Assembly (NCBI RefSeq): GCF_030253575.1 | Contig: NC_080557.1 | Span: forward strand, 4,335,001-4,399,000 | Origin: Rhododendron vialii | Lineage: Eukaryota; Streptophyta; Magnoliopsida; Ericales; Ericaceae | DNA: 64,000 nucleotides | Direction of reading: 5' to 3' | In this document: positions 34,690 through 46,116 of the stretch, piece by piece | Numbering within the stretch: position 1 is the first letter of the stretch | How the letters are laid out: every line of letters starts with the position of its first letter | Translations under genes and position numbers: made by a program | The notes under the pieces: model-generated | Databases searched by the model: none | What the model saw: only the letters and a program-made list of their open reading frames with translations | What the model was told of the DNA's origin: nothing

Positions 34690-37600
34690 ATGTTGTTCAC
34701 CCTCATTTCCTTCATACTCTTTCTTCCTCCATTAACAAGTTCTTAAGAGGCCCAGTCCCGGATCAAAGCAGGTTACTGGTATTCCAGCAGCCGATTCCCA
34801 GTCCCCGATATCGACTCGACTCTGTTCACTCACTTGACATTTAATTTGCTTTTGCATATATCAACACTTCAACTTATGAGCTCTAGATCGTTCGGCAAAA
34901 AAACCATCAATCACAACACTTCTGTCCATCTGGACAGGAGATTCAAACTTCTCAACCTTCTTTTCATTGGCTACCAAACCCTCTCATAGAACTTCTTTCA
35001 TCGAATCATCAATACAGAGAGCCAGGCTTTATGGGTTTCACAGCCTGGAACTTTGTTGCGTCAAACCGGACACAAACACCACCAAGATGGAAAATATGGG
35101 AATTCTCTTCGACGATTGGAGAACCGCGGTAGACAGGGAATCGAAGAATTCTACCCCCCGATCACTGCTCCTTTTAACGCTGACCAGTCATTATTTGCCT
35201 TCCAAAAACAGCACAAGTTATCCGATGGAGTCGATTCGTAGGAACTTCGATTGGGTACACATCGTAGCCTATTACTATCACTTACCCACGATGGAAAACT
35301 TCACAGGCGCTTATTCTGCTTTGTATGACCCCTCAAGCAATGTAAGTACGGATTATGGAATTAAGGAATGGATTAGCAGAGGATTACCTGCTGAAAAGAT
35401 GGTTTGGGGGTTATCATACCATGGGTACGCGTGGACGCTGGCAGACCCGACGGCCAATGAGATCGGATCGCCTGCAACAGGTCCCGCCGTTACGCCAGAT
35501 GGGTTGATTTTCTAGAAGTTCATCAAGTCATATATGCTATGTGATGGAGAAAAAGTAGTGAATAACTCGACTTATGTCACGAACTACTGCATTAATGGTT
35601 CGGTTTGGATCGGTTATGATGACGCGGAGGTTATTAGAACTAAGGTTTCCTACGCGAGGGAGAAAGGGCTTCTGGGTTACAAAGTATGGCACGTCGCCAA
35701 TGATGACAATTGGGTGCTTTCTAAGGCAGGTAAAACTTTAAAGCAACATAGCTGACCATAATTGATAGGGTTAAAAGGCTCAATTTTGTTTGGTTTATCA
35801 TACCATACTGCAATAAAATAAGAATTTACATACATATATGGAATCAACCATCCCTGTGAACTTGCCATATGAATGTTTATCAGTGAGGGGGAGCTAGCCA
35901 CCACCCCGAGCCAACAAGAATTAGGACGCCACACTCACATAGCACCTCCATCCCCCTTGCTAGCAGCTGTTGGGGTCACCTTATCACATGCGTAAGTGTG
36001 TGAAATGACTGTGGGAGAGGTTGTACGTAGAGATTAGTCCGAGTGCAAGCTAACCCGGAATACCCTATATTATAATAAAGAAAACGCAGAAAACAAAACA
36101 AAATAAAACAATAGAAGCAGGTCACCAATCACCATGCTAACAAAACACCTACAATCTAACGTGACGCAGAGCTGAATATTTAAAATTTCGTTGAACTGAC
36201 TAAGTATTATGCTACTTTTTATTCATAACTACACCCCTAGAGATCGGTGTTCATCTCCCGGTATGCATCTGTCACTGCTGGACATTCTGAGTTATCAAAA
36301 AACAAAACGAAAAAAAAAATTATAGAACTTGGGAACACAATTGTCGTCACGAGGATTCTCCGCTTAACACCTTTTAAGTACTGTTGAAAATAATTTGGGC
36401 AATATATGATGATTCTTTTTTTCTTTTCTTTTTTTACATTGGTATATTGTCTTCTGCTATATCGTCACGAGGATCTTTCTCTTGTCTTCTGCTATATTGT
36501 CTCCTCACATTCCTCTGTAATGCACAATTTCATAACACAAGAAGATGAGAAAGATCCTAGAAACAAGAGACAGCCGTTGCTAGTAATATAATCTTGCTTC
36601 CAACTGCAGCCACATTTACCCTTCTACTAGTTTCTGCGATGTGGTATCTATGCAAGAGAGCACGAAGAAACAAAGGTAAATTCCTCCCAGTTGTGAAAAT
36701 TTTGTTCCTAAATCATTTCCCTTCACCCTCTTAACGTCTTTCTTCGATTTTCCACATGTTCTTTTTTATTGGTTACAGGATGGATGGACGACGAAAAAAG
36801 AATCCCAATCTTTATTGAGAACTACTATGGCATCTCCTGAAAATGCAAATACACCACCTAATTTGCTAGTATTTAGTCTCACTGACCTTGTAGAAGCTAC
36901 CAACAATTTTTCATTTGAAAATAAACTTGGAGAGGGTGGATGCGGACCTGTTTACAAGGTAAAATGATTTATTTTCACATAAAATCAAGAAAACAAAACT
37001 AAATACGCGGTGTCTGTTTTGCCTGCAAGGTATATTACGTAACGGACAAGAAATAACAATAAAGAGACTCTCAAGAACTTCTACACAAGGATTTGAAGAG
37101 TTCAAGAATGAGGTCATGCTGACTGCAAAACTGCAGCATGTAAATCTTGTAAGAGTTCTGAAATTTTGCACTGAAAAAGAAGAACAAATGTTGATCTATG
37201 AATACATGCCAAACAAAAGCCTGGATCATTTTGTCTATGGTTTGAAATCTTTAATGCTTCTAATATAATCGTGAACCATAATTGAGTGTGGTTTTAACAT
37301 GAGGTGTCGTCTAACTTTTAACTATCCAAATCTCTTTTGCGTAGATCCAATTAGGGGATTACTTTTAGATTGGGAAAAACGAGTTCAAATCATTGTAGGG
37401 GTTACTTAGGGGCTCTTGTACCTCCAAGAGTACTCAAGATTGACAATAATTCATAGGGATTTGAAAGCGAGCAACATTTTGTTAGACAACGAGATGAAGC
37501 CCAAGATTGCGGACTTGGGCATGGCTAGAATTTTCCAGAAAGATGAATTCGAAGGTAACACTGACCGGATTGTTGAAACATAGTAAGTGTCATATTTCTT

Positions 37601-38190
37601 ACAATACACACTACCCAATGTGTTCTTGTCTCAAATAGTACTCATCTAGTTTTCTCCCTTTTTTTTTACGAACGCAATATTGCAGTGGTTCTGTACCTCC
37701 CGAATATGTAAAACATGGCATATACTCCACCAAATCAGATGTTTATAGTTTTGGAGTTCTTCTTTTTCAAATCATTAGCGGAACGTGGAATAATTGGTTA
37801 CATGGCCTTCAAGAAGACTTAAACCTCCTAGAATATGTAAGTAATTCTGAAAACTGTGACATGGATATTGCGAATTGATTTCCTTCCAGTGAACTCTAAA
37901 GAAGGACTACCTTCAAATACTTCAGGCATATGATTTGAGGAATTGTGGGAAAGGCATGGAGTTCATGGATCCATCGCTCGATGATACATATTCATCATGC
38001 AAATAGCTTTGCTCTGTGTCTAAGAAAATCCAGCCGATAGACCCTCTATGTTGGAACTCTCATCGATGCTGAAAAATGACCTGCTTTTTCTACTAGAAGA
38101 GATGAAGATGAAGTTCGAGAGTCTACAATATCTCAACTAGAAATTTGGTCAGTTGTTGGTATATCCTTTTCCCAAGCAGTAGCACGATGA
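34690..38190 (+). pseudogene. Unit C: chitinase-related RLK pseudogene
   Basis: The start codon and signal-peptide codons are present, but a TAA follows at the end of the signal peptide (about 34744). About 40 bp of the GH18 region are lost near 34890, and TAG replaces a Tyr codon near 35513. The membrane exon has an insertion near 36590, and the next exon has an extra base near 36800. The exon-4 acceptor is shifted (GCAAGG in place of GCAGGG, about 37025), TAG appears in the exon-5 GVTQG stretch (about 37408), and the last exon has a deletion near 38000. The GH18 motif reads HSLELCCV. Many independent hits suggest early inactivation. Confidence 0.9.
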
Positions 38191-38289
38191 AGGTTTTTTC
38201 TCCTCCTTTTACTCATGTCTAGAGTAGCCCCCGCAACAGTTCATTTTTTCCGTTAAGATTTTGCTTTTGCTGGGACATTTTGTGAAACT

Positions 38290-41116
38290 AGTGGAATTGC
38301 ATGTGCGTTGCACGTAGTATTTTGTCGCTGTTAAGAAAAAATCAGGTGGAAGCGTTTTCTCGATTAACTAATTACTGTGTGCATATTGCACATGCAGAAT
38401 GAATAATGGAAGAGGAGAAAGTGGATACACCTCTCATACCAAGATTTAACTGAGAAAGACCCATTCTTGTTATCCCATCTCCTTTAGGTGCTTCATTTCC
38501 ATTCAAAGATACAAGAAAGCGGACATAATAACAAGAATGATTGGTTGATAGGGAATTTCCTTGATAATAAGTGAATTTCCAATCTGCAGTCACATTGAAT
38601 CTAATCTAAAGCTTAAAAAAGCCACAATAAGCTTTAACAAGATCCTTCAAAAGAACGGGAAAAAAAAAAAAAAGGAAGCCCAGTTTAGTATAGAGCTAAC
38701 CTTCGACATTAGCTGCAGCTGCTGCACAAAGTGGTTGTCATTACATTTGACCCCCATAAGTTAGCATGTCTAGTGGTTACTGAACTTGTGTTCCCCGTGC
38801 ATAGTGACAATTATAAACATGCTAAATGTTAGTATTACGATAAATAGGGAAAACAGTAGGAAACAAAAAGTCAACAAACAGAACATGTCTTTACCAGCAA
38901 ACAAAATATTCAAAGAACTTAATCTCACCTTAATATACTGTAATTTCGCATAGACTCCGCTAACCATAATAGTATCACCTATTTAAAACAGATAACCATG
39001 ATATGGTTTTTACGGAATGGAGAGACCACTATTCGACAAGTCAAGTCAGAGATTATATGCACTCTTCAAATCCACGTACCTTTTTTTTTTCCTTTCTTGT
39101 TTGTTCTTCATCTCATGAAAATGATCTATACAGGTGATAAACTTTAAATTAGAAAGGTGCCTAAAATCCGCAAAATCATATAAGAGATTGCTCCAAAACT
39201 TTCTTCCATATGAACACAAGCCACAAGGAAAAAGCTAACACAAGCTACAACAGATGAAGAAAAACGTGTGTGCAGTCATGGGAATGGACAATGAGGTCCA
39301 AAAGGAAGGAGCAAAAAACTTCAACAATTTCATAACTGAAAATATATACCACATCATTTCCATAAATGAATATGATACCACGTACAACGGTTCCATAGCA
39401 TACATGCATTTAACAGTTCCATAGCATAAATGCAAAATGCAATTCAGTAAACAGCAATCCATTGTTGTTCAACGGAGAGAGAAACACCATGCAACATTGT
39501 TGGGGGAAAAACACACACCAACTAAAATAAAAAACACCAAATATTTCAATGAATCCCGACTTTCCAATTTCTGATTCGCCATCAGGTTTCTTCATGCAAA
39601 CCTCAATCCAAAAACTGAAAAGTAGCAAAATTGTATACAAGCTTAAAAAGGCTATGAAACATACACCAAAACTTGAACCCTTGGAGTTTGTCAAAAGGAG
39701 TTTTCTTTCTCATGAAATTTGTAGTACTTGTGCACTTCACAAAGGTCTTATGTTAGACAGAAATGCAAACTTCAACATTTCAAAGATAAAACTTCGGCAC
39801 TTCGATAGTAGTATGTTTCCAAAAGTGCCACAATGATGACCATAATGCTCAGCCATATTTTTATTTCCAAACAAATGAAAAAAACTTCTAAATCGTTAGT
39901 AATTAACATAAATTTTGAGTTGTTCATTTCGTTTTTTCTACAAAGAGAGTACTTTATACATCAACAAACACATCGTCCAAGTAACAAGATCTTACAATCA
40001 AACCCATAATTTATCAGCACCAATAATTATTCACTCTTCTTCATCTATCTGTCTCTCTTTTCAATTCCAATATTGGAACTAAAAAATGAGCCAAATAATT
40101 ACTCTTTTTTTCTCGTCATTGATTTGTCTTTGCCTACAACTTCCTATCTCTAACAATCTCATTACACAAATGTCTCGAATCATGTATCTCCTTTCTTCCT
40201 CTCTTTTATCCTCATGCCTTTTTCCTATTTCTAGTACAGATCCATCTTAGAATAATACGATGACTAATCACATGAAGATGCACAACCATTGATAGCTCAA
40301 GTAGTTAGTTAACTCATTGTGATGATAACTGATCAGGGAAAAAAAAGTCTACAAACAACCATCAAAATCCAAAAAGGCATGAAAAAGTATAAATAAAAAG
40401 TAGGGAAAATAGAGTCTTAGAAAGACACCTATTGCTTCCACCACTCTTGGAGAAATTCTAAATCTTAATACATGGTTTCTTGCTTGAACTGTAATGGCAA
40501 AAATCGTCAGAATGCCGGCGTATTCCACTATGTATCTGATCAAAGAACTTCTTACCTGCCGGGCTTTTTCAACATTAGATTATGGAATTTATGCTCCTAT
40601 TTGCCTTGACATTTAGGCTCCCCTGCAAAACCTGCAATAACCATCCAGAACTGCCAACATTATCAAAAGGTGCTCGCATAGGTCTTCTCTGAAAACCCCC
40701 AGAATCTTATTGTTCTTTTGCATTATTATAGTCTGACATGCCAAATTCCAAACTTTGGTAATTACGTATCAGTAAGTATCTAGGAACAAGAGAGGAAGCC
40801 TACCCAAAAAAATCATTATAAAGATTGAGATATTTATAAAAAGCCAAGAATTATATGTACATGCATGAAACGTACATAACCACCTTTGAACTGCCCAAGA
40901 AATGTCGGTGCCCAACGCATATAGGATGTCCACACGCTACCTTCTTTGAAATGTCCGTACTTCTTAGCTATCATGTATCAACACATGACCAAAGAGAATA
41001 TACATCTACAATGAAAAAGAAAGCTATGTGTCAAGAACTTAAGGTGCAAATCATTTCTTAAAATGAGAGAGATAATGATTTGGCTTTAAATAAGTATAAT
41101 CATCCCATATATAAAT
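38290..41116. other. Helitron interior, no confident gene
   Basis: Long non-coding stretch. Short minus-strand reading frames near 38372-38593, 39410-39694 and 40349-40543 might be captured exon pieces with unspliced edges, but I recognise no domain. A GTAAG donor-like site follows a short frame near 40555 on the minus strand. Confidence 0.35.
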
Positions 41117-41280
41117 GAGTTTTTTTTTCTTTTTATCCCTTAAACTATGCAATCTTTCTCTACTTTGTCCTTGAACTATCAATTTGGTGATTTCATCCCC
41201 TCAACTTTTACTCCGTAAACTATGTGATCCAATACATAATAGAAGTCAGAATTTGGACAGAAAAGAACCTCATGTGCCTC

Positions 41281-41642
41281 GGAAGCGGGGGGCTGCTGCG
41301 GGGCAGCAGCGCGCTGCTGTGCCTCATTTGTGGGCCCACTCCGGTCTCGCTCCGATGATCGAAAGTGTTCACTTTGTAGAGCTCGTCGAGTAGAACAACT
41401 ATGCAAAAATCAGCTTAATTGGATATCATTAAGTGCATGATCAGAACCTTTTTATCTTGAAAAGAATGGATCCGAAACACTCCAATTAAGTTGATTTTTT
41501 GTATAGTTGTTCTACTCGACGAGCTCTACAAATGAACGCTTCCGATCATTGGAGCGAGACCGGAGTGGGCCCACAAATGGGGCACACATTGCTGCCCCAA
41601 CAAACACCGCCCGCCCGCCCGCGTCCCCCCCACCCCTTCCAC
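41281..41642. mobile_element. Foldback insertion in the left Mutator TIR
   Basis: The right TIR shows that the left TIR was continuous; this 362-bp piece splits it. GTGCCTC occurs at both junctions (41274-41280 and 41643-41649). Inside are two inverted arms of about 120 bp (about 41320-41440 and 41477-41600) that share TTTGTGGGCCCACTCCGG. The short GC-rich ends and 7-bp duplication do not identify a known family. Confidence 0.7.
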
Positions 41643-41941
41643 GTGCCTCTCACGTGCAATCCCAACCCAGGAGCCAGAGGCAAAATAGACAATCCATGTC
41701 TCACAATCACCAACTACACATATGTATCCCTCCAAATGTGAAGCAACCCAAATCTCCCTCTCTTTCTCTCTCTGGGGAAAAGAAATTCAAAAAAAAAAAA
41801 ACCTTTAAGCAAAGATTGGAGGAAAATTTTCTGTGTTAAAAAAAGCCTTAATCTGAAAGGCCCCGTATATTTATAAAAAAAAAAAAACTTTCTATTTTTT
41901 CGTGGAACCAAACATAAATTTCAAACGACCATAAGTGAAAT

Positions 41942-42420
41942 ACCTACCAAGGGGATGATTTTGAAGCCATAGGACAAACAGGGCACCTCCAATCTTGAAC
42001 ATTCACAGAGAGACCTACAGCTACGAAGCATGGATTGTGGAAACAATTCTGTTGCAGAAATCAAAAGACTGATTTGGGACAAAATCTTTCTCACCAACAA
42101 AAAGGTTGTAGCCCATGAAAGAACTCCAATCACATCCCAGTTTATGATGTAATCACAGAAAGTGCACAAAAAGTTCATTGAAATAAGCCTAAATTGCACT
42201 AAAACAGATTTTTGCTCCAGATTAACTCATCCATCCCGAACTAATGCACTCCTATGCTTGCCTTCCCAGTGAACTGAAGATTTTGCGCGAAAACCCTTGC
42301 CTTCCCTTTGATTTTTGCTCCAGATCAAACCCTAACTCATGATCCAACCAGATGAGAGAAGGAGAGAACTGAGAAGTAATGGAGAGAGAGAGGGGTGAAA
42401 AAATGATGTAGCAGGTGAGG
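41942..42420 (-). other. Possible captured gene start in the Mutator element
   Basis: On the minus strand a CT-rich leader-like region (about 42410-42330) with TTAGGGTTT leads to a piece bounded by a TGCAACAG acceptor-like site (about 42052) and a GTAGGT donor-like site (about 41943). That piece is open in one frame and encodes a Cys/His-rich segment ending WRCPVCP, like the end of a RING or MIZ-type zinc finger. I cannot name the gene. Capture by a Pack-MULE is inferred. Confidence 0.4.
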
Positions 42421-43199
42421 TAATATGTCGGTCTACCTGAATTGTCTATTTTTCCCTTGGCTCCTGGGTGGGGATCGCATGTAAGAGGCACATGAGGTTC
42501 TTTTCCATCCAAATTCTAACTTCTGTTATGTATTGGATCACATAGGTAACAGAGTAAAAGTTGAAGGGATAAAATCGCCAAATCGATAGTTCAGGGACAA
42601 AGTAGAGAAAAGTTGTATAGTTTAGGAGATAAAAAGAAAAAAAACTCTATATAAATCTACCAAACCAAGGCCTTTTATTTATTTATATTTTTGCTACTCC
42701 ACTATGACAAGAAACAGTATGCATATCTAACCGGAATCGTGTTTATGAAGCTCTCACACACCTAGTCGCCGCCATATCCATGCCAAGGATACCAAGCATG
42801 CCAAGAAAACACATGAACATGTGTAGGACAGGACAAATGACTTTTCCACTTAAATACAATAAAACGTTGAGGATACGTATGGGGACTCTACGTAGTGCCA
42901 CTATGTAATGTAAAAAGTTTATCACCCATTTACCAAGCGTTGTCTGCTACACCAAAATTATGCACTATATGTTGATGAGATATTAACCAACGATTGATCC
43001 ACTAATGAAATCAATTAATCGTTCCGAAAGTTGCAAGATGGACTATCCATGTAACATTTCATTGAATGTGTGAAATGCAAGTAGAAATGGGGGTTTATGG
43101 GTGTTCACAAAGGCACATGGAATTTTGCGATATCAGCAAAGCAATTTATCTATTCTCTACAAGTGTTTCAATCAAGAAATTGATGAAAGGTTTTAAAAG

Positions 43200-43700
43200 G
43201 TAATATACATACCGAATTTTGCAAGGAAACCCGATGCCTCCCTCGGAAAACTGGTGCCGGTTCGGTAACCTGGTGCGCTCTTCGGGATCCTTCGGGAAAC
43301 TGATATTTCCTACCGGCGATTTCGTTACAAAATGCTTTTCTCCATTCCATTTTCATTGCAAAGGATCCCAGATCCCAATTTCTCTTCTCAAATTACTCTC
43401 AAACACAGACGCTCGTAATCTAGAAACGGGAGAGAACACATATTCCACTGAAATAACCATGAGTAGCAGTACCCAATTTCTGTTTCAACGAAACCCCAAC
43501 GGAAGAACCCAGGGAAAAATTCACAAGAAGAATCAACAAAATGTTTACCCAGGAAGCGAAATAAATCAGGGATCTAAACACGGCACAAAAATCGCGCTCG
43601 AATCCGACCAATTCTGATATTGAAGAGAGAGAGAGAGAGAGAGAGGGGGAGAGAACTCGAAAATATTGATGGTTGCTTCCCCCAAAAAACAAACAATGAA
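43200..43700 (-). other. Possible captured first exon in the Helitron
   Basis: On the minus strand a CT-rich leader (about 43650-43620) is followed by ATG at 43356 and an open frame of about 48 codons up to a GTATGTAT donor-like site near 43214. Such a 5' UTR and first-exon structure suggests a host gene fragment carried by the Helitron. No known protein is recognised, and the sequence could be chance. Confidence 0.35.
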
Positions 43701-43736
43701 CGGTTGTCGGTTTTTTTGGTTTGTTCATCCGGCCGG

Positions 43737-44290
43737 ATAATGCAGATTGGATTTAGGAAAATAGTATTTTATTAGTATTTTATTTTACAGCTTTAGTTTT
43801 AGTATTTTGTTAGGAATCTTATAATTTAGGAGTGTTAACATAGAATAATTTAGTTTCTTAATTTAGGTTGATTCAGTTTCTTATTTTATCTTTTCTTGTT
43901 TTACAAGAAGTAGGATTGCTTCCTAATATTAGTTTGTTATATTTGGAATATTATTTTATTAGGAAACTAGGATATTTGATATCTTGTTAGGAATCTTCGA
44001 ATTAGGTAATTAAGTATCTTGAATAATTAGTTTTCCTATTTTTGCTAGTTTCTTGTTCCCTAAGAATTAATATTGATTTTATTTCCTTTTTAGTATTTTA
44101 GTAATGCTCCACTATAAATTGAGATGTAAGCCTCAAGGCAAAGGAGTTGTTTTATGAATTATTAATGAAATTTTGAGAAGTTTTCTCTTATTTGTTTGTT
44201 CGTAGAGAGAGTATCTCTAGTTCAAACTTATTCGTGATTGTCCTTGTTGCGCGTTCTTCTATTTCGACACGCCTCCCTGCATCACCGGCT
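43737..44290 (+). repeat. LTR-like remnant
   Basis: AT-rich U3-like sequence leads to ACTATAAATTGAG (about 44112) and then a region ending CACGCCTCCCTGCATCA. A related 3' part ending CACGCCTCCCAACATCA is at about 52740-52897. No second LTR or coding part is seen here and the left border is uncertain. Confidence 0.4.
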
Positions 44291-44476
44291 TTGAGACATT
44301 TCATAACTTTTGTTTCGTGGGTTTTCCATTATTTTAGCATGAAGGGTTTTTTTGTTTTTGTATTGCGTTCGTTGAGAAGAGGCATAAGATGGGATGGGAA
44401 TTAATTGCATGTGCTTGGGGTATTTTGGGAAAGCAAAAAGTAGAAAACACCTTCATACATTTAAAAGTAGTATAGA

Positions 44477-45785
44477 TTTGAATAAATATAATTACTCCTA
44501 TTCCCTTGTGCATATTGTTAGAAATAGAACTCGTGCTGCTTCAATTTCCTAGTGGATGAATTGGCTCTGGCATAAGCATTGCTCCATTTAAGTTGCATTT
44601 CCTCACAAACAGTTTGCATGATAAACACCATGCCTAAAGAAAATAAGAGAAAAATTTCAGTGCTCGAGCTGCTACATATCGTTCATCGAAGTTTTAAGAA
44701 CACATGAGCTAGCTAGCCATCTGCAATGATGTTTACTCTGGAAATTTTTGTCATGATTCTTTGACCAGATACAGTAATCAAAGGAAAGGATCAGCGATTA
44801 AAATGGTTGAAATTCCTCATTTTCGATTTGATTTATCGAAAATCAACTTTGACAGTTGGATTTGGAAGGACAAATTCAATTTCTTTTTTTGTACAGATCA
44901 AATTTTTTTTTTTTTGAGGACAAATTCAATTTCTTTTTTTGTACAGATCAAAACCACCTTTTGCTGGGCACTTACTGAAGTACTTGAATGAGCTCTATTG
45001 GTTGAACCTCTCTTGGAACATGCTCGCAGGGGAAATATTCCCTCAAACAACTAGTGAATAATCTTAAGCAGAATCAATTGATGGAAGGAATTCCTCGGGG
45101 ATAAAGTTTGACATATTTTCAGATGATTCGTCCCCTCTCACCGCCCCATTTTGGGTTTAAACCCAATGAGAAAGGGAAACCAGATTTGAAGTATTGTGTG
45201 AAACTGTGACAAAGTGTGGAAGTTAAGCTATTCAAGAGCACTTAAATGTCATCGCTCAATAGCTTCGATCTCAGCTCAAATGAATCTCAATAATACAAAA
45301 TACAAACTATTCAGGTGCTCTTGAATAGCTTAACTTCCACACTAAGGTGAGTTTCACACAATAGTTCAAAGGGTACGGTGCTCTTAAATATCATCAATCA
45401 ATAGCTTTGTTCTCAATCTTTATTCTCGCAATTTTAATAGTTGCCCCCCCCAATTGGTGCATGTCTCTTAGGTCCACAATTGTAGAAAGAGCGATGGACG
45501 AATGAATTTTTTTTTTTTTTTTGAGATTCATTTGGACAACTAATCATGTATGAAAGATGTGGAAAAGAGGGAATGGGAAACGTTGTAGTGTAGCTGATCC
45601 GGCCGTTCATCTTGACACGAACGCTCAGATATAATCTAAATTTCTATAAATTTGAGATGTCCATTGCCGAAATAAAAAAGCTGTGATAGAGTTGGAAACC
45701 ACTTGAGAGAGAGAGAGTTGGAAACCACAATAGTACTAATATTCTTCAGAGAGAGAGAGAGAGAGTTGGAAACCTAAATCATATT

Positions 45786-45823
<38 letters not shown>

Positions 45824-46116
45824 TTGGCCGGCGAACTCAATAATATTCTTGGTCCCCATTCTCAGCCTATAAAATTATGGAAAAGTCTTAAACCACGTAC
45901 ACATTATACATACGCTGTAGGATTGCACGGAAATTCTCTCAAAATATGGAGTAATAGTACTAATGGATCGGCACGACTTTTTTCCTTGGACTATTTTTTT
46001 TTTGGGTCAGAGGAAGTAACATGTAAAAGAAAATGCCAAGTCCTCAGGATGGCAGCTACATATAGTTCCAAGGTTCATTAATGAACACATGAACTCTAGT
46101 CTCTAGCCATCTTCAA
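44477..46116. other. Host flank between Helitron and unit D
   Basis: The sequence resumes the 3' flank that follows A, then becomes AT-rich unique sequence. It contains GA microsatellites at about 45706-45716, 45750-45765 and 45788-45822, and a short direct repeat CAAATTCAATTTCTTTTTTT (about 44873 and 44922). The conserved leader with its upstream ATG starts at about 46050. No gene is seen apart from this leader. Confidence 0.5.
45788..45822. repeat. (GA)n microsatellite
   Basis: A continuous GA run about 290 bases before unit D. Confidence 0.9.

Larger units (their letters stand above)
41117..42648. mobile_element. Mutator-like element with long TIRs
   Basis: Inverted arms run from 41117 (GAGTTTTTTTTTC) inward and from 42648 outward for roughly 240 bp, counting across the foldback insert. 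The 9-bp direct repeat TATATAAAT flanks it (41108-41116 and 42649-42657), the hallmark target duplication of Mutator transposons. There is no transposase. The centre looks like the 5' end of a plant gene on the minus strand, so it may be a Pack-MULE. Confidence 0.88.
38288..44476 (-). mobile_element. Non-autonomous Helitron (6.2 kb)
   Basis: On the minus strand it begins TCTATACTAC (44476) and ends with a small GTGC/GCAC hairpin followed by ATTCCACTAG (38288), both Helitron signatures. It lies between host A and T without a target duplication. Joining the flanks gives GAAATTTGAATAAATA, which is the uninterrupted sequence after gene A (about 10724-10739). No Rep/helicase gene is visible, so it needs an autonomous partner. 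It contains a Mutator-like element, possible captured exons and an LTR remnant. Confidence 0.85.
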
